The notes under the pieces: model-generated
The model's input: only the letters and a program-made list of their open reading frames with translations
Databases searched by the model: none
Told to the model about the DNA's origin: nothing
Position numbers and translations under genes: made by a program
Shown: piece by piece, positions 19,944 through 30,200 of the stretch
Position numbering within the stretch: position 1 is the stretch's first letter
How the letters are laid out: each line of letters starts with the position of its first letter
Source of the DNA: Halomonas sp.
GTDB lineage: Bacteria > Pseudomonadota > Gammaproteobacteria > Pseudomonadales > Halomonadaceae
Direction: 5' to 3'
Assembly (NCBI GenBank): GCA_018401555.1
Contig: JAGYKP010000100.1
Coordinates: forward strand, 62,001 to 126,000
DNA: 64,000 nucleotides

Positions 19944-21635
19944 TTACGCCAGCCCCAGCTCGTGGGTTGCTTCCTCGCGCATCTTGAACTTCTGGATCTT
20001 GCCGGTGACGGTCATCGGGAATTCGTCGACGAACTTCACGTAGCGCGGGATCTTGTAGTGGGCGATCTGGCCCTTGCAGAACGCCTTGAGACCTTCCTCG
20101 TCGAGCTCCTGGCCGTCGGCGAGCTTGACCCAGGCCATCACCTCCTCACCGTACTTCTCGTCGGGCACGCCGATCACCTGGACGTCGGAGATGGCCGGAT
20201 GGGTGTAGAGGAAGTCTTCGATCTCGCGTGGGTAGATGTTCTCACCGCCGCGGATGATCATGTCCTTGATGCGCCCGACGATGGCCACGTAGCCCTCGTC
20301 ATCCATGGTCGCCAGGTCGCCGGTGTGCATCCAGCCGGCCTCGTCGATGGACTTGTCGGTGGCCTCGGGGTTGTTCCAGTAGCCGAGCATCACGCTGTAG
20401 CCGCGGGTACACAGCTCGCCGGTCTCGCCGCGGGGCACCACGGCGCCGGTCTCCGGGCTCACCAGCTTGACCTCCAGGTGGGGATGGATGGTGCCCACCG
20501 TGGTGACGCGCTTCTCCAGCGGGGCGTCGGTCTGGGTCTGGGTGCTCACCGGGCTGGTCTCGGTCATGCCGTAGCAGATGGTGACGTCCTGCATGTTCAT
20601 GCGGTCGATCACCTTGCGCATCACCTCGATGGGGCAGATCGAGCCCGCCATGATGCCGGTGCGCAGGTTCGAGAGGTCGAAGTTCTCGAACTCCGGGTGC
20701 TCCAGCTCGGCGATGAACATGGTCGGCACGCCGTAGAGGGCGGTGGCCTTCTCCTCGGAGACCGCGCGCAGGGTCTGCTCGGGGTCGAAGCCATCGCCCG
20801 GGTAGATCATGGTGGCGCCGTGGGTCACACAGCCCAGGTTGCCCATCACCATGCCGAAGCAGTGGTAGAGGGGCACCGGGATCACCATGCGGTCCTCCTC
20901 GGTGAGCGCCATGGTGCGCGCCACGAAGAAGCCGTTGTTGAGGATATTGTGGTGCGAGAGGGTGGCCCCCTTGGGCGCACCGGTGGTGCCGGAGGTGTAC
21001 TGGATATTGATCGGGTCGTCGAACTGCAGGGTGGCCTGCACCTCGGCCAGGTGCTCGGCGGAGACCTCGTCGGCGTGAGCCAGCATCGACTGCCAGCTGA
21101 ACATGCCGGTCAGCGCACGATCGGCGTCCAGGCAGATCACCCGCTTGAGCTCGGGCAGCTTGGCGCTCTTGAAGGTGCCGGGGCCGCCGTCGCGCAGTTC
21201 CGGGGCCAGCTCGGCCAGGGTCGCCACATAGTCGGAGGCCTTGAACATGCCTTGCAGGATCAGTGTCGCGGCGCCGGACTGCTTGAGGGCGTACTCCAGC
21301 TCATGGGTGCGGTAGCTGGGGTTGATGTTGACCAGGATGGCGCCGATCTTCGCCGTGGCGAACTGGGTGATGGTCCACTCGGCGCAGTTGGGCGACCAGA
21401 TGCCGACCCGCTCGCCCTTCTTCACGCCCAGGGCGAGCAGGGCGCGGGCGGCCTCGTCCACCGCTGCCTGCAGCTCCTTCCAGGTGTAGCGCAGGCCCTG
21501 GTGACGGCTCAGCAGGGCGTCGCGATCCGGAAAGCGGGCCACGGTGTCATCGAAGCAGTCACCGATGGTCTGGCCCTTGAGGGGGGTGTCGCTGATGCCG
21601 CTGACGTAGCTGGTCGGTTTGTGTTGGCGTGTCAT
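19944..21635 (-). CDS. AMP-forming acyl-CoA synthetase
   Basis: A 563-residue ANL-family enzyme. Signature motifs are the phosphate loop [12 protein letters not shown], the adenine motif CYGMTETSP, the hinge region [12 protein letters not shown] with [16 protein letters not shown], and the catalytic Lys in TGKIQKFKM. It activates a fatty or branched-chain acid to the acyl-CoA via an acyl-adenylate. Next to a LiuR-like regulator and valine-degradation enzymes, a short or branched substrate is plausible; this is inferred from context. The ATG at 21633-21635 is where homology begins. Intact over its whole length, in contrast to its neighbours. Confidence 0.88.
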   Translation of the reverse strand: MTRQHKPTSYVSGISDTPLKGQTIGDCFDDTVARFPDRDALLSRHQGLRYTWKELQAAVDEAARALLALGVKKGERVGIWSPNCAEWTITQFATAKIGAILVNINPSYRTHELEYALKQSGAATLILQGMFKASDYVATLAELAPELRDGGPGTFKSAKLPELKRVICLDADRALTGMFSWQSMLAHADEVSAEHLAEVQATLQFDDPINIQYTSGTTGAPKGATLSHHNILNNGFFVARTMALTEEDRMVIPVPLYHCFGMVMGNLGCVTHGATMIYPGDGFDPEQTLRAVSEEKATALYGVPTMFIAELEHPEFENFDLSNLRTGIMAGSICPIEVMRKVIDRMNMQDVTICYGMTETSPVSTQTQTDAPLEKRVTTVGTIHPHLEVKLVSPETGAVVPRGETGELCTRGYSVMLGYWNNPEATDKSIDEAGWMHTGDLATMDDEGYVAIVGRIKDMIIRGGENIYPREIEDFLYTHPAISDVQVIGVPDEKYGEEVMAWVKLADGQELDEEGLKAFCKGQIAHYKIPRYVKFVDEFPMTVTGKIQKFKMREEATHELGLA

Positions 21636-21714
21636 GAGCGTGTCTCGCGATTGTTGTGGCCTGGAATTGTTGGGCGTTGGGATACCACGATCATGATCCT
21701 GGCGGGTGGCTGGC

Positions 21715-22167
21715 TCAGTCCGGCTGGTCGGCGAGGCTTGCCAGCACGTCCCGGGCGCGGCGCTCGACATCGTCGATCTCGAGCTGCATCAGCCGGATAT
21801 CCTCCTGCTGACGCTCGAGGTTGGCGCGCTTGTCGGCCAGGATCTCGAGAAGACGCCGCAGCTGACGCCGATTCCCGTCGGGCATGGCGTCGTACATCAT
21901 CACCACCTCACGGATCTCGGCCAGCGAGAAGCCCAGGCGCTTGCCGCGCAGGGTCAACTTCAGGCGCACGCGATCCTTCTCATCATAGACGCGAGTCTGG
22001 CCGCGCCGCTCCGGGGCCAGCAGGCCCTCCTGCTCATAGAAGCGGATGGTGCGCGTGGTCACCTCGAACATCTTGGCCAGCTCGCCGATGCTGTAGCTGC
22101 GCCGCTGGCGGGGCAGCGGGCCGTCCTGAGCGGTAGCGGGAGCCGAAGGGGAGGTTGGTTGAGTCAT
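21715..22167 (-). CDS. MerR-family regulator, LiuR-like
   Basis: A 150-residue protein with a MerR helix-turn-helix ([20 protein letters not shown] then [15 protein letters not shown]), a long dimerisation coiled coil and no metal-binding Cys. This is the form of LiuR, the regulator of leucine/isovalerate and related branched-chain acyl-CoA catabolism in gammaproteobacteria. It lies divergent from the acyl-CoA dehydrogenase and upstream of the ligase, with a perfect palindromic operator in the intergenic region. The N-terminal 20 residues are a disordered Pro/Thr-rich extension. Intact. Confidence 0.8.
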   Translation of the reverse strand: MTQPTSPSAPATAQDGPLPRQRRSYSIGELAKMFEVTTRTIRFYEQEGLLAPERRGQTRVYDEKDRVRLKLTLRGKRLGFSLAEIREVVMMYDAMPDGNRRQLRRLLEILADKRANLERQQEDIRLMQLEIDDVERRARDVLASLADQPD

Positions 22168-22234
22168 GAGCGTCTTCCGTTTTTATTGGCAAGCGGAGCG
22201 CTGCCCGCCCGCCTGCTGGCAACACTAGCCGAGG

Positions 22235-22250
22235 TTTACGTTAACGTAAA
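22235..22250. promoter_or_regulatory. LiuR-type operator
   Basis: TTTACGTTAACGTAAA, a perfect 16-bp palindrome close to the known LiuR motif (TT-ACGT-N-ACGT-AA class). It lies in the 191-base divergent gap between the MerR gene and the acyl-CoA dehydrogenase and can serve both promoters. Confidence 0.8.
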
Positions 22251-22358
22251 GTGCTTGTTCGACCATGGGGTGATATGGGATAAACCAAGCAAGTGCTAGG
22301 TTGGTGCCATTGCAGCGCACCGCGAACTTTTAAAATAAGAGACGACGAGGAACCTTCC

Positions 22359-23526
22359 ATGGACTTCTCCTTGACCGACGACCAGAAGGCGCTGGCTCAG
22401 GCCGCCGCCGACTTCGCCCGGGCCGAGCTCACCGATCGCGCCGCCGAGTGGGACGCCAATGCCCACTTTCCTGTCGACGTGATCCGTCGCGCAGGGGAGG
22501 CCGGCTTCCTGGGCATCTATACCCCCGAGGAGCACGGTGGCCTGGGGCTCTCACGCCTCGACGCCTCGCTGATCTTCGAACAGCTCGCCCAGGGCTGCGT
22601 CGCCACCACCGCCTATCTCACCATCCACAATATGGTGGCCTGGATGATCGCCAACTGGGGCGACGACGCCCTGCGCGAGGCCTGGGTGCCTGCCATGGTA
22701 GCCGGTGAGGCGCTCGGCTCCTACTGCCTGACCGAGCCCGGTGCCGGCTCCGATGCCGCCAGCCTGCGCACCAAGGCGGTTCGCGAGGGCGACGAGTATG
22801 TGATCAGCGGCTCGAAGATGTTTATCTCTGGTGCCGGGGCGACCGAGGTGCTGGTGGTGATGGCCCGCACCGGCGCGCCCGGACAGCGGCGCCGGTGGCG
22901 TCTCCGCCATCGTGGTGCCGGCCGATGCCGCCGGCATCGAGTATGGCAAGAACGAGGAGAAGATGGGCTGGAAGAGCCAGCCGACGCGCCTGGTCAGTTT
23001 CGATGGCGTGCGCGTGCCGGTCACCAACCGCCTGGGCGAGGAGGGCGAAGGCTTCAAGTTCGCCATGAAGGGCCTCGACGGCGGCCGCCTGAATATCGCC
23101 AGCTGCTCGCTGGGCGCCGCCCAGCAGGCGCTGACCCTGTCCCGGGACTACCTCGCCGAGCGCAAGCAGTTCGGCCGCGAGCTCAGCCAGTTCCAGGCGC
23201 TGCAGTTCAAGCTCGCCGACATGGCCACCGAGCTCACCGCCGCGCGGCTGATGGTGCGCCAGGCCGCCTGGCGCCTGGACAACAGCGACCCCGAGGCCCC
23301 CGCCCACTGCGCCATGGCCAAGCGCTTCGCCACCGACATGGGCTTCAGCGTTTGCAACGAGGCCCTGCAGCTGCATGGCGGCTATGGTTATATCCGGGAG
23401 TACCCCCTGGAGCGGCTGGTGCGCGACACCCGCGTCCACCAGATCCTCGAAGGCACCAATGAGATCATGCGCCTGATCGTCGCCCGGCGCCTGCTCGCCG
23501 ACGGTGTGATCGAATCGCTTCAATAG
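22359..23526 (+). CDS. Acyl-CoA dehydrogenase, probably isobutyryl-CoA dehydrogenase (frame interrupted)
   Basis: About 389 residues of the flavin acyl-CoA dehydrogenase family: MDFSLTDDQKALAQ start, FAD-binding YCLTEPGAGSDAASL and VISGSKMFISGAG, then after a shift near 22885 the C-terminal bundle with RKQFGRELSQFQALQFKLAD and the catalytic-base region LQLHGGYGYIREYPLER, ending with EGTNEIMRLI. The following genes are HIBYL-CoA hydrolase and 3-hydroxyisobutyrate dehydrogenase, so valine catabolism (isobutyryl-CoA to methacrylyl-CoA) is the likely step; the specificity is inferred from context. Start at 22359 follows GACGAGGA. Confidence 0.85.
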
Positions 23527-23552
23527 CTCGCACAAACAACAAGGAGACCAGG

Positions 23553-24719
23553 ATGTCGGATCTTCCCGTGATCTTCGACGAGCTGCCCACCGCCTGCGGT
23601 GGACGCATCGGCGTCGCCACCCTCAACGCCCCGCGTTCGCTCAACTCGCTCTCTCTCGAGATGGCGCGTCAGCTCGAGGCCAAGCTCGACGCCTGGGCGG
23701 TGGACCGCAACGTGGTGGCCGTGTGGCTCGAGGGCGGCGGCGACAAGGCCTTCTGCGCCGGCGGCGACGTGGTCGCTCTCTATCGTGCCCTGACCGAAGA
23801 GGGCGAGAACCGTGGCTCGGGTCGCGACAGTGAGCTGCCGGCCACCTACTTCACCGTGGAGTATCGCCTCGACTACCGCATCCACACCTACCCCAAGCCG
23901 GTGATGGTGTGGGCCGACGGCATCGTGATGGGCGGCGGCCTCGGGCTGACCGCCGGCGGCCTCCACCGCATCGTCACCGAGACCACGCTGATCGCCATGC
24001 CCGAGATCACCATCGGGCTCTACCCGGACATCGGGGCCAGCTGGTTCCTCAATCGCATGCCGCCCGGGGTGGGTGCCTACCTGGGCCTCACCGGCGCGCA
24101 GCTCAACGCCCGTGACGCCCTGGATGTGGGCCTGGCCGACCGTTTCGTGCCCCGCGAGCGCCGCGCGGCAGTGCTCGAGGCACTGGGCGAGGCCGACTTC
24201 GGCGATCGCAGCCTGCCCGGCCCGCTGCGTGCCGCCGGGTGCAGGCCGTGCTCGACCGACTTCGAGGCCGCCGCGACCAGTGCCGGACGGGTCAGGTGCG
24301 GCCGCATCAGGACCACCATCCAGGCGCTGGTGGGTCGGTGTGGACGTCGCACGGCCGCCAAGGCGCGATCCTGCGCGATGCACAGCGACGACGGCTGGCT
24401 CGCCGCCAACCGCAAGCGCCTCGCCGCCGGCTGCCCGATCAGCGCCCACCTGGTGTGGCGCATGCTCCAGCGCCACGCCCACACCAGCCTCGCCGACGCC
24501 TTCCGCGACGAACTGGTGCTGTCGGTGCAGTGTTGTCGCCGAGGAGACCTTCGTCGAGGGGGTACGCGCGCTGCTGGTCGACAAGGACAGGCGCGCACGC
24601 TGGCGGCAGCACGACAGCATCGCCGGGGTGCCCCAGGCCGATATCAGGCCTATGACCCGCTCTGGTCCAGCGAGGCACACCCTGCGCGACCTTGCGCCGG
24701 CCGTCGGGCTCCCGGGTAG
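23553..24719 (+). CDS. 3-hydroxyisobutyryl-CoA hydrolase (several frame breaks)
   Basis: A crotonase-fold protein. The oxyanion-hole segment DKAFCAGGDVVALYRAL and the HIBYL-hydrolase-type region DGIVMGGGLGLTAGGLHRIV, MPEITIGLYPDIGASWFLNR are clear in the first 210 residues. Frame breaks follow at about 24240-24350 and 24525; other frames carry the expected remainder (VVAEETFVEGVRALLVDKD). It hydrolyses 3-hydroxyisobutyryl-CoA in valine degradation. The C-terminal boundary is uncertain because of the shifts; 24719 is the stop of the starting frame. RBS AAGGAG lies 8 bases before the ATG. Confidence 0.83.
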   Translation: MSDLPVIFDELPTACGGRIGVATLNAPRSLNSLSLEMARQLEAKLDAWAVDRNVVAVWLEGGGDKAFCAGGDVVALYRALTEEGENRGSGRDSELPATYFTVEYRLDYRIHTYPKPVMVWADGIVMGGGLGLTAGGLHRIVTETTLIAMPEITIGLYPDIGASWFLNRMPPGVGAYLGLTGAQLNARDALDVGLADRFVPRERRAAVLEALGEADFGDRSLPGPLRAAGCRPCSTDFEAAATSAGRVRCGRIRTTIQALVGRCGRRTAAKARSCAMHSDDGWLAANRKRLAAGCPISAHLVWRMLQRHAHTSLADAFRDELVLSVQCCRRGDLRRGGTRAAGRQGQARTLAAARQHRRGAPGRYQAYDPLWSSEAHPARPCAGRRAPG

Positions 24720-24789
24720 GGCAGGGCAGAACCTCAGCACTGCGCGTCATGCCCCCATAGCACTTCAACAACACCAAGGAGCACAGCAC

Positions 24790-25699
24790 ATGAACATCGC
24801 CTTTATCGGCCTCGGCAACATGGGCGCGCCCATGGCCATCAACCTGGTCAATGCCGGCCATGACGTCACCGTCTTCGACCTGGTCGAGAGCGCCATGCAG
24901 GCGCTGGAAGCCGAGGGCGCACGGAGCGCCGCCGGACGCCGGAGCGGCGGCCCGCCGGGCGCCGAGGTGGTGATCTCGATGTTGCCCGGCCGGCGGCGCA
25001 CGTCAAGGGCCTCTACCTGGGCCGCGAGGGTGCCCGCCGGTCGCATGCGTGCGCTGGACGGCCCAGCCGCTGATCGTCGACTGCCTCGACCATCTCGCCG
25101 GAGGATGCCCGCGAGGTAGGGGCCGCCGCCGCGCGGAAAAGCGGCCTGACCTACGCTGGATGCCCCGGTCTCCGGCGGTGTGGGTGGTGCCAAAGCCGGC
25201 ACCCTGACCTTTATCGTCGGTGGTGAGGCGGAGGGTTTCGAGCAGGCCAAGCCGGTGCTCGAGGCCATGGGCAAGAATATCTTCCACGCCGGCCCCCATG
25301 GCGCCGGCCAGGTGGCCAAGATCTGCAACAACATGCTGCTGGCCATCCTGATGGCCGGCACCAGCGAGGCCCTGGCGCTGGGCGTCAAGAACGGCATGGA
25401 CCCCGCGGTGCTCTCCGAGATCATGAAGCAGAGCAGCGGCGGCAACTGGGCGCTCAACGTCTACAATCCCTGGCCCGGGGTGATGGAGGGCTCCGCCGCC
25501 TCCGGGACTACCAGGGCGGCTTCCTGACCGACCTGATGGCCAAGGACCTGGGGCTCGCCTGGGAACTGGCGCTGGGCTCCAAGGCCACCGTGCCCATGGG
25601 CTCCCAGGCCTGACCTGCTCGCGCTGCACAGGTGCCCAGGGCAGCGGCCAGCTCGACTTCTCCAGCATCCAGAAGCTCTACAGGGCAGGGGAGTGGTGA
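24790..25699 (+). CDS. mmsB: 3-hydroxyisobutyrate dehydrogenase (heavily frame-interrupted)
   Basis: The N-terminal Rossmann motif FIGLGNMGAPMA, followed by later blocks in other frames: GGAKAGTLTFIVGGEAEGFE, then HGAGQVAKICNNMLLA containing the catalytic Lys, SSGGNWALN, FLTDLMAKDLGLAWELA, and the end LDFSSIQKLYR. At least five small shifts occur between 24910 and 25640. It oxidises 3-hydroxyisobutyrate to methylmalonate semialdehyde. The partner mmsA is not in the window. This is the densest cluster of frame breaks next to the regulator at 27-31 kb, suggesting a poor-quality stretch rather than evolved decay. Confidence 0.8.
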
Positions 25700-25710
25700 C
25701 TCACCCCAAC

Positions 25711-25748
25711 TGTGTCAGACCCTCAATCCGCTTAGGGGTCTGACCCCA
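25711..25748. repeat. Paired REP element, left half degenerate, at the 3' end of the transposase gene
   Basis: Left half TGTGTCAGACCCT (25711-25723) is an imperfect copy; right half GGGGTCTGACCCC (25735-25747) is perfect, 11 bases later. The transposase stop codon TAA lies between them and its last codons (GSDP) are encoded by the right half. Confidence 0.8.
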
Positions 25749-26412
25749 GCCGCTGGGAAAGACGTGGGAAAATGAAAGGGGCTTCTGCTGGCGAAGGCGT
25801 GGCCTCGTCTCGTCTGGTGGCGGATATCCTCCAGCGTAAGTGTCGGTGGAAAAGAGGGTCCCTGAAGAGTCGTCGATACTGGCGTTGGCGAGCTTCTGGG
25901 TCCTGGCCACTCGCCAAGTAGGAGTCATGCGGTGTGATCACGGAATCGTCTACACCCAAGGCATTGGCGTGATAACTCGACCAACGATATTCCCCGGGCT
26001 CCTTCACCATCCCCGCACGTACCGGGTTCATCTCGATATAGTGGTAGCAGGCGAAGAGGTAGGCTTCTTCGCCGATCAGGCAGGAGTGATAACGTCCCTC
26101 GAACAGTCCACCCGTTCGCTGGTGGCGCTTGTTGAAGTTCTGGGCATAGCGCTGACCGAGAAGCTTCATCATCTGGCTGACGCCTTCGGGTTCACCAGGT
26201 GGCGTGACCAGAAGATGGATGTGGTTTGTCATCAGCACGTAAGCGTGGATATCGACCTGACTCAGCTTCCTCGCCTCGTCGAGAAATTCCAGATACCGTC
26301 GAGCATCACCGAGAAACTCAAAGACGGTGCCGCGGTTGTTGCCGCGCTGCACGAGATGTAGCGGGGTCTCCGGAAGTAGAATGCGCGCTGAGCGAGCCAT
26401 GCCAAACCTCAT
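25732..26412 (-). CDS. REP-associated tyrosine transposase (RAYT, IS200-like)
   Basis: About 226 residues. The HUH nickase motif is TNHIHLLVTP and the catalytic Tyr lies in YHYIEMNPVRAGMV, both diagnostic of the Y1 transposase family; the start MARSARILLPETPLHLVQRG has the typical N-terminal strand. Such single-copy domesticated proteins nick REP hairpins and are held responsible for spreading them. The gene is bracketed by paired GGGGTC-type repeats (25711-25748 and 26462-26500), which identifies those repeats as its substrate. ATG 26410-26412 is chosen because AGGA lies 8 bases upstream; 26400 is an alternative. Intact frame. Confidence 0.88.
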   Translation of the reverse strand: MRFGMARSARILLPETPLHLVQRGNNRGTVFEFLGDARRYLEFLDEARKLSQVDIHAYVLMTNHIHLLVTPPGEPEGVSQMMKLLGQRYAQNFNKRHQRTGGLFEGRYHSCLIGEEAYLFACYHYIEMNPVRAGMVKEPGEYRWSSYHANALGVDDSVITPHDSYLASGQDPEARQRQYRRLFRDPLFHRHLRWRISATRRDEATPSPAEAPFIFPRLSQRLGSDP

Positions 26413-26461
26413 GTCACTCATCCTGATGGCTTTCAGTGTAGATGCTCGCTCATTTCCGTAG

Positions 26462-26500
26462 TGGGTCAGACCCCAAGCGGGATTGGAGGGGTCTGACCCC
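26462..26500. repeat. Paired REP element at the 5' side of the transposase gene
   Basis: TGGGTCAGACCCC (26462-26474, one mismatch) and GGGGTCTGACCCC (26488-26500) with a 13-base spacer. With the pair at 25711 it flanks the RAYT gene. Confidence 0.87.
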
Positions 26501-26597
26501 ACCTTCCCACCAAGGTCTAACGCTCTCCTATCCGGGCGCGGTTCGCGCTACCATGGCGTTTTAACGTTATCTTCACCCGGTGAGACGCGAACCGATC

Positions 26598-27264
26598 ATG
26601 TCCGAGACCCTGACCGAGCCTGTTGCCGTGTCTGATGCCGCCGTGGCCGATGCCGAGGCGCTGCTTTCCGCCGAGTTGCTGGCCTTCCTGGGCTGTCGTA
26701 CGCCCGATGCGTGGGTGGCGTGGGCGCTGGAGAATCCCGAGCTGCTGCTGATCGACACCATGCCCAGTGCGAGAGAAGAAGGCGGCCTCTACCGCCATGG
26801 ACGCCTGCTCTACCGCTACGTCGATCAGCCGCTGCTGCTCACCAAGATGAGCCAGCTGGCCCGCGAGGAGCTGCTGCACTTCGAACAGGTGGTCAAGCTG
26901 ATGGAGGCTCGTGGCATCGCCTACCGGCACCTGAGCGCCTCGCGCTACGCCGAGGGCTGGTCGCCACGTGCGGCCCGCCGACCCCGAGCGGCTGATCGAT
27001 ATCCTGATCATCGGCGCGCTGATCGAGGCACGCAGCTGCGAGCGCTTCGCCCGCCTGATTCCCCACCTCGATGCCGAGCTTGCCAAGTTCTATCGCACTC
27101 TGGTTAAGTCGGAGGGCCGCCACTATGAGGACTACCTGATGCTGGCTCAGCACCTGAGTACCGCGCCGGTCGAGTCCCGAATCGCCTTCTTCGCCGAGCG
27201 CGAGGCGGCGCTGATACAAGAGCCGGATACGGCCTTTCGTTTTCACAGCGGCGTGCCGGCCTGA
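26598..27264 (+). CDS. miaE: tRNA-(ms2io6A)-hydroxylase (frame interrupted)
   Basis: About 222 residues of the ferritin-like di-iron hydroxylase MiaE. Iron-ligand helices are visible: LAREELLHFEQVV (E-x2-H) in the first half and, after a shift near 26965, EARSCERFARLIP and KSEGRHYEDYL in the second. It hydroxylates the isopentenyl group of ms2i6A37 in tRNAs. The start at 26598 (MSETLTEPVAV) is the first ATG; upstream lies the REP element. Followed after 32 bases by the large regulator. Confidence 0.88.
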
Positions 27265-27296
27265 TCCCGGCCTGCCGCTCAGGACGCAGGAATACC

Positions 27297-30200
27297 ATGA
27301 TGCGGGATGCTTCCGACGTCGCCGATACCTCCACTTCGGCTCGGCTGACACTCTTCGGCCACTTCTCGCTGTGTCTCGGCGAGGACACCTTCACCCAGTT
27401 CAGCTATGACAAGGTCAAGGCGCTGCTGGTCTACCTGCTGCTGCACCATCAGCCGGTCAGCCGCGCCACCCTGGCCGAGCTGCTGTGGCCCGACCAGGGC
27501 CTCTCGTCGGGGCGCACCAACCTGCGCCGCGCCCCTGCTGCCTGCGTCAGTCGCTGGGCGAGGAGGCCGGAGCGAGGTGCTGGTGGTGTCGCGCCAGACC
27601 ATCGCCTTCCAGCTGCCGGAGCGCGCTGGCAGTCTCGACCTCCGCGCTCCAGGCAGCCGCTCGAGGGGCCGCGCGCGACCTGCGCCGACCCCCGAGGCGG
27701 TGCTCCGGCACTGCCAGCGGCGACCTGGCGGAGGAGCCAACGCTCTCCAGCTGTGCCGAGTACCAGCGCTGGCTGGTGCAGGTGCGCAACGAGTGGCGTC
27801 AGCCGGGTGATCCCGCTTCGCCGAGAGCGCTGCTCGGGCGCTACGGGAGCCGCTGCCGGATGGCGTTGCTGGAGTCGCTGGTCAACCGCTTCTCCGGCTA
27901 CGGCCCCTTCCGCGAGTGCCTGGTGCGGGCCAGCCGTGCCGGAGCAGGGGCCAGCTGGCCCGCCGCGCCCCCGAGCAGTACAACGCCTTACCTGCAGCTG
28001 CTGGCGCTCTCCGGGGCAGCAGCCCGAGGCCGGCTTTCTTCTGCAGCTGGCCCGCTACTGGTCCGACGCTCCAGGCCGAGGGGCGCACCGCTCGGCGCCA
28101 GTGCGTGGGCCTCTCGCGCACCCTGGCGGCGGACAGCTCGCCGCTGCGCGAGGACGAGATCGAGCAGCGTCAGCTCTCGGTGATGGCCATTCGCCTGCGG
28201 CTCGCAGGGCCGACCTCTCGGCCCGCGCCGCTACCAGCCGCGCCTGCCTGATGCTGCAGTTCGATCTGATGCGCTGGCTGGAGGAGCAGTGCCACCACCT
28301 CGGTGGCTTCTGGCTGCCCGGGGCGACCGGCGGCCTGGGCCTGGCCTGCTTCGGGCACCCACGGCCCGGCGCACCAGCTGGCCGAGCTGGTGGCACTCTA
28401 CGAGCACTGTCGGCGCATGCTGCCCGAGGAGTCGGCGCGCCACTGGACGGGGGAGGGCGAGCCGCCGCTGCGTGGAGGCTGGCCGCCGGCTCCGGACAGC
28501 GGCCGCGTGGTCCACCCCGCCTGAGCGCCGCCTGGTCGACCCGCTGGGCCAGGTCACCCAGGGCTCCCTGGATCTGATGAGCGCCGCCGAAGGCAGCGAG
28601 CTGGTGATCTCCCAGGAGGCCAGCCGGCACATGCCGCCGGCCCTCGACCTCGCAGCCGCGGCTGCGCCACGCGGCTGGTGTGCCAGCGACGGCCGGGTGC
28701 GGCTGCGGGCGCCTTGGTCCTGGGGGCCAGCGAGGGCGGGCGCAAGAGGCGCCTACCGCCGAGCCTGGTGGGGCGCGAGGCGCATCCCTGCGCACCCTGC
28801 GCGACGCCCTGGCCCGTGCCGGCATCGGCCTGCGCCAGAGCGTGCTGGTCCGTGGCCCCTCGGGGATGGGCAGCGTGCGGTCGCTGGTGGGCTTCCGCCA
28901 GTCCTGGGAGCAGAGCCGCGGGCGGCGCGATCTGCCGGGCAGCCTCACCCACGCGGCTCTCCGGTGCAGGAGCTCCACGGGGTGGCGCGGCAGGTCTGCT
29001 GCGCTGGCACCTGGGGGGCGCATCTGACGCCGAGGGCGCTGGCACGCCCTGCTGGCCGCGGCGAGGAGCTGCCGAAACTGGCGCGCCGGGCCAGTGCACG
29101 CCTGCTGCTGGAGGAGGCGCTCGGCGCGCGCGAGGCCGCGGGCCGTGGCCGGTGCTCGCCCGCTAGAGCGGGAGGCCCGTGGAGCTGGTGGTGGGGCTCA
29201 TGCGCAGTCGCCTGATCGGGCGAGCTCGCCGCGCGAGCGCACCCTGGTGCTGATGATCGATGACCTGCAGTGGCTCTGACGAGCCCTGCGTCAAGGTGCT
29301 GGCCGGCTCTGCAGGCGCGCGCTGCCGATCAACTGCGGCTTCATGCTGGTGGCCAGCCACCACGGCCGCGGAGGCGCTGCCGGCGAAGCTGCACTGGGAC
29401 CAGCAGATCTCCCTGGGGCAGGCTGCGATGCCGTGCGTGGTCCTCCGCGGCTGCTCTCCCCAGCTGCGGCGCGCCGCTATCGGCATCGCACCTCAGCCCA
29501 CGGCTGCGCGGCCAGATCATCGAGCGCTGCGATGGCGTGCCGCTCTACCTGCAGGAGATCGTGCGCCGCGTCGACATGGATCGCCGCGAAGGGCGCAGCG
29601 TGCAGCTCGGACGAGCTGCCGCGCGGCCTGCTGCGGGCTGCTGGCCAAGCCGCATCGACCAGCTCGACGGCGACCGCGAGGTGGCCCATGTGGCGGCGGT
29701 GCTCGGGCGGCGCTTCCGCTACGACTTCCTGGCCGAGTGCAGCGAGCTCGACGGCGCGCGCCTGACCCAGGCCCTGGAGCAGATGCGCCGCCTGGAGATC
29801 ATCGAAGCCGGCCGAGGGCGGGGAGGGCGGGCGCGAGTTCCAGTTCACCCACCAGCTGCTGCAGGAAGCCGCCTACCTCTCCTGCCCGCGGGACGTGCGC
29901 ACCGCCATCCACCGCCAGGTGGTCGAGCTCATCGAGGAGCGCTTCCCGATGTGGATCGGCCGCCACCCGGGAGACTTCGCCACCCACCTGCGGCGCAGCG
30001 GCCAATATGCCCGCGGCGCGCGCTACTACGATGGCCTGCTGCCCGCGAGGCACTCAAGGTCAGCGCCAATCGCACCGCGCTGAAGATGGCCGACCTGGGG
30101 CTGGTCAGCCTGCGTCAGGTGTCCGGCCAGACCGAGCGCGAGATCAGCCTGCTCACCGTGCGCGGCCAGGCCGCCTTCGCCCTGGAAGGGCACGGCTCGC

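Noticed and set aside
19797-22136. A 779-codon open frame on the plus strand opposite the acyl-CoA ligase and MerR gene
   Set aside because: Antisense shadow of two well-supported minus-strand genes; no domain resemblance.
23553-24719. Annotation as a plain enoyl-CoA hydratase
   Set aside because: The segments GIVMGGGLGL and MPEITIGLYPDIGASWFLNR, the length and the neighbouring mmsB fit 3-hydroxyisobutyryl-CoA hydrolase better.
15273-26500. Regularly recurring GGGGTCAGACCCC copies considered as a CRISPR-like array
   Set aside because: The copies are kilobases apart, paired and inverted, with no regular spacers and no cas genes; they are REP elements.
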